The notes under the pieces: model-generated | The model's database searches: none | Seen by the model: the letters and a program-made list of their open reading frames with translations, nothing else | Told to the model about the DNA's origin: nothing | Program-made: the position numbers and the translations under genes | Part shown: piece after piece, positions 1-6,586 of the stretch | How positions within the stretch are numbered: position 1 is the stretch's first letter | How the letters are laid out: each line of letters opens with the position of its first letter | Origin: SKLM01 sp964450435 | GTDB taxonomy: Bacteria; Chloroflexota; Anaerolineae; B4-G1 | DNA length: 10,234 nucleotides | Assembly (NCBI GenBank): GCA_964450435.1 | Contig: CAYVCX010000083.1 | Coordinates: forward strand, 1-10,234 | Reading direction: 5' to 3'

Positions 1-8
1 CTGAAGAC

Positions 9-1874
9 CTAGAAGTCGTCGCAACCCTCGTCCAGGTAGAAGTAATCGTAGCCGATCTGGGTGGGTGTGATTTCCCAGTCGCCGCCGATGATCCCAACCT
101 TGGTGAGAGAACTGATCTGTGAGTCCCAGAACTCGTGGACCAGACGACCATTGATGAACAGCTTCACGTTGTTGCCATTGACCTCGGCCCTGACGGTATT
201 CCCCTCAAAGGCCGGACGGGCGGGCCACCGTTCGCCTATGGTGTAAGGGACCAAGTATGTGCGAGTCTCATTCTCCCACGGATGGTTTGGGCCGGGAAAG
301 TCGTATCCCGTCCGCTTGACAACGCCCCAGTTGCCGTGGCTGTTGACCTCCAGCGAGTACACCGTGCTCTTGTCCTCGCTGGCTGCGAAGACAAGCCCCC
401 AGAACGACCACCACGGGTCCAGCCATCCCGGCTCCTTCTCGAACCCACCTTTGAGCTGAAGGCAAGTCCGGGACGCCGGTCGCTCCGTGCCAGGGGCGAA
501 GGTGACGGGGTAGATGTGGCGCGTGTCGCCGTGGTTGCCACCCGCTCGGCAGTCCAGCGGGATGTTGACCTTGTATCTCCCCCCCTCGTAGAAGAGATTG
601 TACTTGTAGTCAGGGTTCTGCTGAAGGTCGCCCCGATCGCAGCCGACGAGCCCACGGTTCGCCTCGTGAGTGAGCCAGCCGCTGGCCGCGCTACTGAAAT
701 CGTCGTAGAAGTCACTCGAGACCACGGCTACCGATACGACGTTGCTCCACTGACCGGGGCCGTAGATGTTGTTGCCCCGGACGCGATAGTAATAGGTGCC
801 ATCGTCCTTGTCTGTGAAACTCTGTGAGGTGGTGGTGACGGTGTAGTTTGTCGGACTGCTGAAGCCCGAGTTCATCGCTTCCTGCAAGGTATAGGAGATG
901 GGGGCAGGCACAGCCGGGTTGTCATCGCTGTAGGTCCAGCTGAGCTCATACTCACCGTCCTCATCAACGTCGTTCTCCAGGCCCGACACCGATAGGCTGG
1001 GCGGGTAGTTTATGGGCGGCCAGCGCCTAAGGACGACGGGCAGGTAGACGAGATGGCTCTTATTATCCAAGGTGATGGTGATGGAGTCCACAGGCCCGAA
1101 GTCGCCCCCCGCCTCGGCCGCGCGGGTATGAATCGCGTGCTGCGTATTGCGCTCCTCAGGCATGGACGACCACACATAAGACCATTCGCCCCCCCACGCT
1201 GTCTCGCTCACCGTGGCGGTGTGCCAGTCGCCATCATCAATACTCACCTGCACAGTTATGGAACTTTCCGCAGTTACTCCAGACTCGGCGGCTGATGCTG
1301 AGGCACCCGTGGCCGTGGCGGGCCAGGGCACGGTCACCGATACGACGTTGCTCCAGCGGCTGGTTTCTAGACCTGCCGCATCTGCTGTGACGCGGTAGTA
1401 GTAGGTCCCATCGCTCTGGGTCTGCGGATACTCAGTGTTCAATCCGTAGTAGAGCGTCTCAGGGTCGCTGAACCCCTGGTCGGTGGCCTCTTCCACCAAG
1501 TATTGGGTCGCTGAAGGTACTGCATTCCACTGCAACAAGTACGCTCTCTCCGTAGTTCGCTCGACTTCCAGGAACACGTCTCCCGTGACGTATGGAGGCT
1601 CAGTGCCTTCTCTCCACGCTATGCCTGTGATGGTCAGCGGGGTCTTCTGCGTGACGTACGCGTCTCTGTTGGGCGAACGAATCTGCGACGTAATGATCGC
1701 TGTCGCCGCCTCGGGGCTGGATGTTGAATTGCTGTCCGCTGATTGGGCGCGAGCCTGGAAATGGCCAAGGGCCAGAGACAATCCGGCAACCAGCAGGAGA
1801 GCCGAGACACCCGCCAGAAACGTCCGGGCCCAGCGTCTCGCTGTTACGTGGCCGCGACTTCGCTTGATCTCCAT
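9..1874 (-). CDS. Exported multidomain beta protein with two FN3-like modules and a C-terminal ConA-like lectin/glucanase-fold domain
   Basis: This is a 621-residue secreted protein. The start is ATG 1874, because AGGAGGT lies 4 bases upstream and a basic N-terminus (residues 2-19) followed by a hydrophobic stretch (20-38) makes a clear signal peptide with an ARA-Q cleavage site near residue 43. The frame stays open for 53 more codons upstream, but that stretch lacks a ribosome site. After a Ser/Thr-rich spacer come an Ig-like start (about 62-95, ITGIAW), an FN3-like module (97-185, GTYYYRV and WSNVVSV), an Ig-like second half (205-270), the linker VYLPVVLR (276-283), a second FN3-like module (290-386) and a ConA-like domain (388-621). 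The last domain is rich in Trp and ends with the KLFINGRLVHEFWD beta hairpin that is typical of LamG or 3-keto-disaccharide-hydrolase-like sandwiches. I see no certain catalytic residues, so binding or adhesion is as likely as hydrolysis. The gene stops with TAG eight bases from the window edge. Domain names rest on motif recognition only. Confidence 0.87.
   Translation of the reverse strand: MEIKRSRGHVTARRWARTFLAGVSALLLVAGLSLALGHFQARAQSADSNSTSSPEAATAIITSQIRSPNRDAYVTQKTPLTITGIAWREGTEPPYVTGDVFLEVERTTERAYLLQWNAVPSATQYLVEEATDQGFSDPETLYYGLNTEYPQTQSDGTYYYRVTADAAGLETSRWSNVVSVTVPWPATATGASASAAESGVTAESSITVQVSIDDGDWHTATVSETAWGGEWSYVWSSMPEERNTQHAIHTRAAEAGGDFGPVDSITITLDNKSHLVYLPVVLRRWPPINYPPSLSVSGLENDVDEDGEYELSWTYSDDNPAVPAPISYTLQEAMNSGFSSPTNYTVTTTSQSFTDKDDGTYYYRVRGNNIYGPGQWSNVVSVAVVSSDFYDDFSSAASGWLTHEANRGLVGCDRGDLQQNPDYKYNLFYEGGRYKVNIPLDCRAGGNHGDTRHIYPVTFAPGTERPASRTCLQLKGGFEKEPGWLDPWWSFWGLVFAASEDKSTVYSLEVNSHGNWGVVKRTGYDFPGPNHPWENETRTYLVPYTIGERWPARPAFEGNTVRAEVNGNNVKLFINGRLVHEFWDSQISSLTKVGIIGGDWEITPTQIGYDYFYLDEGCDDF
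730..749 (-). repeat. 20-base direct repeat in the second FN3-like module (copy A)
   Basis: This stretch is identical over 20 bases to 1336-1355. It encodes WSNVVSV at residues 376-382, the last strand of the second FN3-like module. The flanking codons differ between the two copies. Confidence 0.85.
1336..1355 (-). repeat. 20-base direct repeat in the first FN3-like module (copy B)
   Basis: It is identical to 730-749 and encodes WSNVVSV at residues 174-180. Exact identity, including synonymous sites, inside otherwise diverged modules suggests local conversion or a recent duplication. Confidence 0.85.
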
Positions 1875-1878
1875 TGGA

Positions 1879-1885
1879 ACCTCCT
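1879..1885 (-). promoter_or_regulatory. Strong Shine-Dalgarno that fixes the start of the exported protein
   Basis: Read on the minus strand, AGGAGGT is followed by TCCA and then ATG at 1874. It is the only good ribosome site in the frame, and it decides the start over the in-frame upstream codons, of which 2033 is the farthest. Confidence 0.85.
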
Positions 1886-1893
1886 GTTCACTG

Positions 1894-1920
1894 GGCCACG
1901 CACGGTGCATCTTCGTGGCC
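1894..1920 (-). promoter_or_regulatory. Leader hairpin just upstream of the ribosome site
   Basis: A perfect 7-base inverted repeat (GGCCACG/CGTGGCC, arms 1894-1900 and 1914-1920) with a 13-base loop ends eight bases before the Shine-Dalgarno at 1879-1885. It could form in the mRNA of the exported protein and influence ribosome access. There is no U-tract, so it is not a terminator. The base pairing is seen directly; a regulatory role is inferred. Confidence 0.45.
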
Positions 1921-1959
1921 TCTAAGTCTCGATTGAACGATCGAATCAGGTACAAGCTT

Positions 1960-1993
1960 TGGAGAACGTCCCGGTGTGCCGGCGGGTTCTCCA
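1960..1993 (-). promoter_or_regulatory. Two-tier leader hairpin
   Basis: The outer arms TGGAGAAC/GTTCTCCA (1960-1967 and 1986-1993) pair over 8 bases. Inside them a 3x3 internal loop is followed by a CCGG/CCGG stem (1971-1974 and 1979-1982) closed by a 4-base loop. This is the most stable-looking element of the leader. No known riboswitch class is recognised. Confidence 0.45.
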
Positions 1994-2063
1994 TCTGCGC
2001 TTCGTTTGGGGCCCCGGAGTTGGTCGGGCTCAACCGCCGGGAGAAACCGACCCGAGTGCTCGA

Positions 2064-2092
2064 ATTCTACTATAGCCCCCAGGCCCTGTCAA
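2064..2092 (-). promoter_or_regulatory. Sigma-70-type promoter of the exported-protein gene
   Basis: On the minus strand a perfect TTGACA (2087-2092) is separated by exactly 17 bases from TAGAAT (2064-2069), which matches the consensus at 5 of 6 positions. The predicted start is near A2057. It shows that the exported-protein gene can be transcribed independently of the glycosyltransferase operon upstream. Confidence 0.72.
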
Positions 2093-2261
2093 CGCTCGCG
2101 TTCCGTGCTCCGTCACCCAGCACCCGAGATGGGATCTGAGCCCTCAAGGTGCAGGTGACAGCTACTGCCGGGGCAGCATCAGTCTCCAAGCTCGACGATG
2201 CCCGTTTCTCTGGCTCGCATTAGCCACCACGGCGAGCGTCCTCGCATTCGGACATTGTCGT
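2093..2261. other. Non-coding gap between the glycosyltransferase operon and the promoter downstream
   Basis: No gene is supported here. A 6-base inverted repeat GCTCGC/GCGAGC (2213-2218 and 2232-2237, 13-base loop) lies 24 bases past the TAA of the last transferase, and a short CTGCC/GGCAG repeat is at 2165-2176. Neither is followed by a T-run on the minus strand. An intrinsic terminator of the usual kind is therefore not seen, and operon termination may be Rho-dependent or incomplete. Confidence 0.4.
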
Positions 2262-4358
2262 TTAGGGGTCTCCTCCGCGGACAACCACGTGGTCCCCCGC
2301 AGGGTTCCCGGCGGCATCCAAGACCGACCAACGCACGCCAGTCATCGGGTCGTACAGGCCTAGCCTGGCCGCGTACGACCCCGTGGTGACCTCGTCGGAA
2401 AGGGCGAACCGATGGATGTGGATGAACCGATCACCGGGGCTCAGAGTCAGCGGATCTACCCAGAAGCCATCGTCGACTGCACTGGATGCCTCTGCCTGGT
2501 GCAGCGCCTCCGACCCGGCATCAGGGACCAGGAGGTGCGCGAACACGGCCAATCGGGGGCCGGCGTATGTTCCCGGTGGTGGCGGGTTGGCGACAAGGGG
2601 AATCGGTGGTAGCTCAAGGGGCCGCGCGACAACCCATGCCGTGAGCAGGGTCAACTCCGTCTCCGGAGCCCCAGCGTCCTGGTCGAGCCAGCAAGTGGCC
2701 ATCAACTCCAGACCGTTAGCGAAACGGTAGCGGCGATGGCCGGCCGCGTCGTCTTTGTCAACGAGGACACAAGAGCCGAGATAGAGGGAATCCGCCGTCT
2801 CAATCGGAGACAGCTGATGCAGAGTGAGATTGGGACCCAGGGGCTCCGACGAGACAGTCTGCGCCTCCAGGAGATCAGTTATCGCAGGCTCTGGTATAGG
2901 CCAGAGGGTTGTCACTACCGACGACTGGTGACCGGCTGGCCATACCAGGGCCCGCCTCGGATCAAACAGGCGCACAGCAATGTCGTCGCGCCCTGTGTCC
3001 ACTTCAATGGCCAGGCGGTCCCAAGGGCCCATCAAGGTACTGGCGACGGCAAGGTTTGCCAGCCGAGGATGGGAGTCCAGGTGGGCAGCCAGGTCTCGAT
3101 AATCCCCTCTATATAGGAAGCGCACCATCTCTTCCGGCGGCCAACTCCAGAAATAGCTCTCAAGATCACGGATGCCATTGGTAACTACGAACAGAACGAT
3201 CAATGCCCAGGAGCCAAGAGCCGGGAGCCGGGGCTGCCGGGAAGAGAGCCTTTGTGAGGCCCGCCGGAACTCGGCCAAGGCGAGAGCCGGAAGGATATAG
3301 GCGACAGGCTGAGCCACGATGGTGTGCCCGAGACTGGCTGGTGGAATGCTTATGAAAGCCGGGAACAGTCCCAACCCCAACCAGGGCAGCATCAAGAAGT
3401 AGCGGGGTTCCCGCCACCGGTACAGGCAGAGGATAACGCCGACCCACAGGAGCACCCCGCCAAGGAGATTGAACACCGGCCGCCCAGGGATGTTGTAGAG
3501 CCATTCGGGATCACCGGTGGCGTGGAACATGCCCAGCGTTTGGACCGTCGATTCAATCACTGGGCGGGGATCTCCACGCCGCAAAGCCCGCAGCGGGCCT
3601 GCCAATTCGGTCACTCTGGCGTCAGCGCCGACACCCTCTATGGCTACTTTACTCCGGTTACGGGTGATCACAACAGCCAGAGGCGCGACCAGCACTGCTG
3701 TCAACACCAGAGCCAGGGCGAGTCCTCGCCAATGCCGGAGGAAGCGATCGCGGTGAAACAGGGCCAGATAGGCGGCAAAGGCGACGACAAGCACGGGAAG
3801 CAGTCGAGACGCGGTGTACGTGTAGGTCCCCGCGCCAAGCAGCAGTCCCATCAACCCCCATCCCCAGAGCCCTGGAGTCTCAGCGTCTATCTGGCGCCAC
3901 AACACGTAGAGAAGGGCCAAGGCAAAGGGCGGCAGGCTGATATGACGCATGGCGATCCGGCTGTACATGAGCGACCAGAAGGAGGTTGCCAGCGAGAGAC
4001 TGGCGACAATCGCGGCGGTGGGCTCGCGGGGAAAGAGGCGGCGCACAAGGCTATAGGTCAAGGCAATAGAGAGCGTTCCGAACATCACCGACAGAATGTG
4101 CCCGCTGAGCACGTTGAAACCCAAGACGGCGTGCACGCCGGCGTGCAGATGGTGGTAAAGCGGCTCGTGCCCGGATGCCCCAAGGTAGTAGAGCGGGAAT
4201 TGTCCATCCAACACCTGGCTGGAGAGCGCATGGATGTTGATCAGCTCGTCATCTCGCCACCCAGGAGGAACCTCCTCGAGGCAAATGAGGCGCACCCCCC
4301 AGCTGAGCAGAAGCAGGGAGATGACTGAGACCCATCGAATAGCCTTCGAATCGGTCAC
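2262..4358 (-). CDS. GT-C membrane glycosyltransferase, PMT/ArnT-like (GT39/GT83-type), third paralog of the operon
   Basis: A 698-residue polytopic membrane protein. GT-C enzymes of this type move a sugar from a polyprenyl-phosphate donor to an acceptor on the outer side of the membrane. A first membrane helix (about 9-27) is followed by VPPGWRDDELIN (30-41). The Asp-Glu pair (37-38) occupies the place of the catalytic Asp loop of the family. About a dozen hydrophobic segments follow to about residue 395, with the shared GDPEWLYNIPGRPVF loop at 282-296. The last 300 residues are soluble and end in a beta domain (about 545-698) with the motif GDRFIHIHRF (642-651). The start is GTG 4358, overlapping the upstream TGA by 4 bases, with GGAGGT 9 bases before it. 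It is the most diverged of the three paralogs: it has Asp where the others have His before the DE pair, and it lacks the PSWxWHP motif. Substrate and acceptor are unknown. Confidence 0.88.
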   Translation of the reverse strand: MTDSKAIRWVSVISLLLLSWGVRLICLEEVPPGWRDDELINIHALSSQVLDGQFPLYYLGASGHEPLYHHLHAGVHAVLGFNVLSGHILSVMFGTLSIALTYSLVRRLFPREPTAAIVASLSLATSFWSLMYSRIAMRHISLPPFALALLYVLWRQIDAETPGLWGWGLMGLLLGAGTYTYTASRLLPVLVVAFAAYLALFHRDRFLRHWRGLALALVLTAVLVAPLAVVITRNRSKVAIEGVGADARVTELAGPLRALRRGDPRPVIESTVQTLGMFHATGDPEWLYNIPGRPVFNLLGGVLLWVGVILCLYRWREPRYFLMLPWLGLGLFPAFISIPPASLGHTIVAQPVAYILPALALAEFRRASQRLSSRQPRLPALGSWALIVLFVVTNGIRDLESYFWSWPPEEMVRFLYRGDYRDLAAHLDSHPRLANLAVASTLMGPWDRLAIEVDTGRDDIAVRLFDPRRALVWPAGHQSSVVTTLWPIPEPAITDLLEAQTVSSEPLGPNLTLHQLSPIETADSLYLGSCVLVDKDDAAGHRRYRFANGLELMATCWLDQDAGAPETELTLLTAWVVARPLELPPIPLVANPPPPGTYAGPRLAVFAHLLVPDAGSEALHQAEASSAVDDGFWVDPLTLSPGDRFIHIHRFALSDEVTTGSYAARLGLYDPMTGVRWSVLDAAGNPAGDHVVVRGGDP

Positions 4359-4373
4359 TCCGCCGCCACCTCC
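4355..4373 (-). promoter_or_regulatory. GTGA stop/start overlap and its internal ribosome site (middle to third transferase)
   Basis: The TGA of the middle gene (4357-4355) overlaps the GTG of the third gene (4358-4356). GGAGGT at 4368-4373 lies inside the Val-Glu-Val codons that end the middle gene, 9 bases before the GTG. This is the classic arrangement for translational coupling. Confidence 0.8.
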
Positions 4374-6577
4374 ACCGGGCGCAAGAGTACACGATCGTCG
4401 ATTGGGACGTCACCGGTCACGACCGGGAGCCGTCTCGAATCCTCGCGGGTGTAGAGTCCTAACGCCACAGGATAAACCCCAGGCGGGGTATTCCCATCGA
4501 TCGAGAAGCGGTGCAGTTGCACGAAGACATCATCGGGATGCCACTGCCAGGAGGGTACATCCAGCCGATCCAACTGGCCGATGATTTGACCATCGTGCCT
4601 CAGGACGTGAGTGAAGGCAACAGCCTCGGCGGTGAAGCTGTCGTGGATGTGCCACACTGTCAGAAGCTCAACTTCCTCCCCGGGGGCCACTCTGGGGCTC
4701 CGCAGGTCATAGCCGATCAAACTGAGCACGCCGTCGAAATCTACCGGTAGCTCCAAAGGCTCATAGACAGACGAGGGATCCTCGTCCGGGAACACGTCCG
4801 AGGGGCTCCAGGACACGGGGTTGTCTCTCATGGTGGGCATGAGAGCCTCCAAGGCGCTCTCACCATCGAATCGGTAGACAGCAAAGCCCGTGACCAGATC
4901 ATCTGGGCGGAATTCCCGGGTGTGTACCAGCGATCCATGAGCCTCTATGAAGGGCTCCAACGCCTCGTCGAGCTGCGCAATCGAGGGGATGATCACCCGG
5001 CTCTCCCCTGGGTTCGGGAAGACCAGCGCGAACCGGCCGTCGAACCAACGCAACGAGAGATCCTCGCGGTGCAAGGATAGCTCCATGGTGTACGGATCGT
5101 GAACCCGGCCGGGATAGATCGATGAGAGGCTAACTACACCAGTCTCAGGCGATTCGTCCAGGTAGTGAGCTTGCTGAACAAGGGCATGGTGATAGGCAAC
5201 GCGGACATCCCGATGGTGAGCCCAGACATCGAAGTACGCGTGCGTGGTGCGCACGCCGGTGATGGCGAAAAGAGTCGCGACCGCCCCGCCAATCACGACG
5301 CGCCCCCAACCTAGCGTGTGTCGATGAAGAAACCCGATGATCGTCGCCAGGCCCAGGCTGGCCGTGACGAAGACCGCCGGCTGCGCCGTGACTGCGCGCA
5401 ACGTTGTGGCCTCAGGGCCGGTGATAAGGGCCGGGGTCACGCCTACAAGGAGCCAGAGCAGCAGGAACGCATAGCGAGGATCGTGCAGATACCAGAGCAA
5501 TATGAGGAAGCCAGCATAAAAGAAGGCTCCACCTGCAAGGTCGAAGAGCGGGCGACCAGCGATGTTGTACAGCCAGTGCGGGTCACCCTGGAAGGTGAAC
5601 GTGGCGAGCGAGCGGGCCACGCGGTCCAGAAGAGGCGCGAAGTCGCCACCCAGAGCGTCCCTCAAGGGGGCGTTCAACTGGCCGATGCGCTCTTCCGCCC
5701 CAGGATGCGCAACCAGGTAGTGTAACAGAGGAGCGGCCACGAGCGCCGCAATCAGGAGCAGGGCTGGAATCCCGACCCACAGCTGGCGAAGACTCGGGCC
5801 CCACTCCCCTCCTGGACTACCCATTGGGGCAGGTAGCGACCCTCCAGGCACTGACATCGAGGGCAGCGATCCGCCGCTCTCTTGATCGCCGATGGGGTGA
5901 GCAACGGGGTTGTGGCTGCTTGTGTGACCAGATCGCAGACCGAGCACGTGACGCATGGACAGGTAGCCCAGGAATAGAAGATACACCGCGGGCATGGCAC
6001 GGCTGGCCATATACGTATACAGGGAGACACCAAGCAAGAGGCCTGACAAGCCCCACCAGAGCCACGTGCGCCCTCGTGCTGGTGAGGGGTTGGAGCTCAG
6101 CAGGTCGTATGCCCGCCAGAAGCTGTACGCGGACGCGGCAAATACGGCCGTCGAGGTGATAGCTCGCAACCCCACCCGACTGGTCATCAGGCACCAGAAC
6201 GAAATTGCCATCCAGGCTGCGGTGAGCAGAGCCGTGAGCGAACCGAAGAGACGTCGTGTGAAGGCATAGCTCAGCAGGATCACAATCAAGCCCCAGGCCA
6301 CCGTCGTCAACCGCAGCGCTACGCCGGTCGGGCCAAGGACGGACATCATCAAAGCGACCGAGTAGACATAGAGCGGCTCACGGCCGTAGCCCCCAGTGAA
6401 ATAGATGGGACGGAGGCCGCGCATTACAGCTGCCGCGTCGTGACCATTCCCGGCCTCATCGTGGGTAAATCCCGGGGGGACGCTCCCGAGCCGGTAGACC
6501 CGGAGGACGACGGCCAGGACCAGGATCAAGAGAAGCAAGGTCCACTCCCAGGCCGGCGTCCCTGGCGGCCTGGTCAC
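4355..6577 (-). CDS. GT-C membrane glycosyltransferase, PMT/ArnT-like (GT39/GT83-type), middle paralog
   Basis: A 740-residue protein from GTG 6577, chosen because it overlaps the upstream stop as GTGA, has GGAGGT 3 bases before it, and puts a membrane helix (about 11-27) right at the N-terminus. The 113 extra codons of the longest frame are an out-of-frame reading of the neighbour's 3' end. Features in order: VPPGFTHDEAGN (33-44) with the acidic pair D40-E41 in the first external loop, GREPLYVYSVALM (65-77), about 12-13 hydrophobic segments to about residue 442, GDPHWLYNIAGRPLF (331-345), LRWFDGR (509-515), and a C-terminal beta domain (about 610-740) with VPSWQWHPDD and FVQLHRF. A Gly/Ser/Pro-rich loop at about 212-262 is absent from both sister proteins. 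Its role is presumably transfer from a lipid-phosphate sugar to an envelope glycan or protein. The specificity cannot be told from the sequence. Confidence 0.9.
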   Translation of the reverse strand: MTRPPGTPAWEWTLLLLILVLAVVLRVYRLGSVPPGFTHDEAGNGHDAAAVMRGLRPIYFTGGYGREPLYVYSVALMMSVLGPTGVALRLTTVAWGLIVILLSYAFTRRLFGSLTALLTAAWMAISFWCLMTSRVGLRAITSTAVFAASAYSFWRAYDLLSSNPSPARGRTWLWWGLSGLLLGVSLYTYMASRAMPAVYLLFLGYLSMRHVLGLRSGHTSSHNPVAHPIGDQESGGSLPSMSVPGGSLPAPMGSPGGEWGPSLRQLWVGIPALLLIAALVAAPLLHYLVAHPGAEERIGQLNAPLRDALGGDFAPLLDRVARSLATFTFQGDPHWLYNIAGRPLFDLAGGAFFYAGFLILLWYLHDPRYAFLLLWLLVGVTPALITGPEATTLRAVTAQPAVFVTASLGLATIIGFLHRHTLGWGRVVIGGAVATLFAITGVRTTHAYFDVWAHHRDVRVAYHHALVQQAHYLDESPETGVVSLSSIYPGRVHDPYTMELSLHREDLSLRWFDGRFALVFPNPGESRVIIPSIAQLDEALEPFIEAHGSLVHTREFRPDDLVTGFAVYRFDGESALEALMPTMRDNPVSWSPSDVFPDEDPSSVYEPLELPVDFDGVLSLIGYDLRSPRVAPGEEVELLTVWHIHDSFTAEAVAFTHVLRHDGQIIGQLDRLDVPSWQWHPDDVFVQLHRFSIDGNTPPGVYPVALGLYTREDSRRLPVVTGDVPIDDRVLLRPVEVAAE

Positions 6578-6586
6578 GGGACCTCC
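6574..6586 (-). promoter_or_regulatory. GTGA stop/start overlap and its internal ribosome site (first to middle transferase)
   Basis: The TGA of the first gene (6576-6574) overlaps the GTG of the middle gene (6577-6575). GGAGGT at 6581-6586 is encoded within the terminal Leu-Glu-Val codons of the first gene, 3 bases before the GTG, which is a rather short spacing. It sets the start of the middle gene. Confidence 0.8.

Larger units (their letters stand above)
1875..2057 (-). promoter_or_regulatory. Predicted structured 5' leader of the exported-protein mRNA (about 183 bases)
   Basis: This is the stretch between the predicted transcription start (about 2057) and ATG 1874. It holds inverted repeats at 2022-2027/2047-2052 (GGTCGG/CCGACC), 1960-1993, 1929-1933/1940-1944 (TCGAT/ATCGA) and 1894-1920. 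It stays open in the reading frame of the gene downstream, but its translation looks low-complexity and non-conserved in character, and only the downstream ATG has a ribosome site. It is therefore read as an untranslated leader. The start point is inferred from the promoter. Confidence 0.45.

Noticed and set aside
135..827. 230-codon plus-strand open frame
   Set aside because: It is antisense to the ConA-like and FN3-like coding region and has no recognisable domain.
1875..2033. 53-codon N-terminal extension of the exported protein
   Set aside because: It would place the signal peptide in the middle of the protein, it has no ribosome site, and it falls in the predicted leader just downstream of the promoter.
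2213..2237. Intrinsic terminator after the glycosyltransferase operon
   Set aside because: The 6-base stem is real, but no T-run follows on the minus strand.
3324..4328. 334-codon plus-strand open frame
   Set aside because: It is antisense to the third transferase. Its composition (Gln/Gly/Arg/His-rich) is that of a GC-rich shadow frame, and the opposite strand encodes a clear membrane enzyme.
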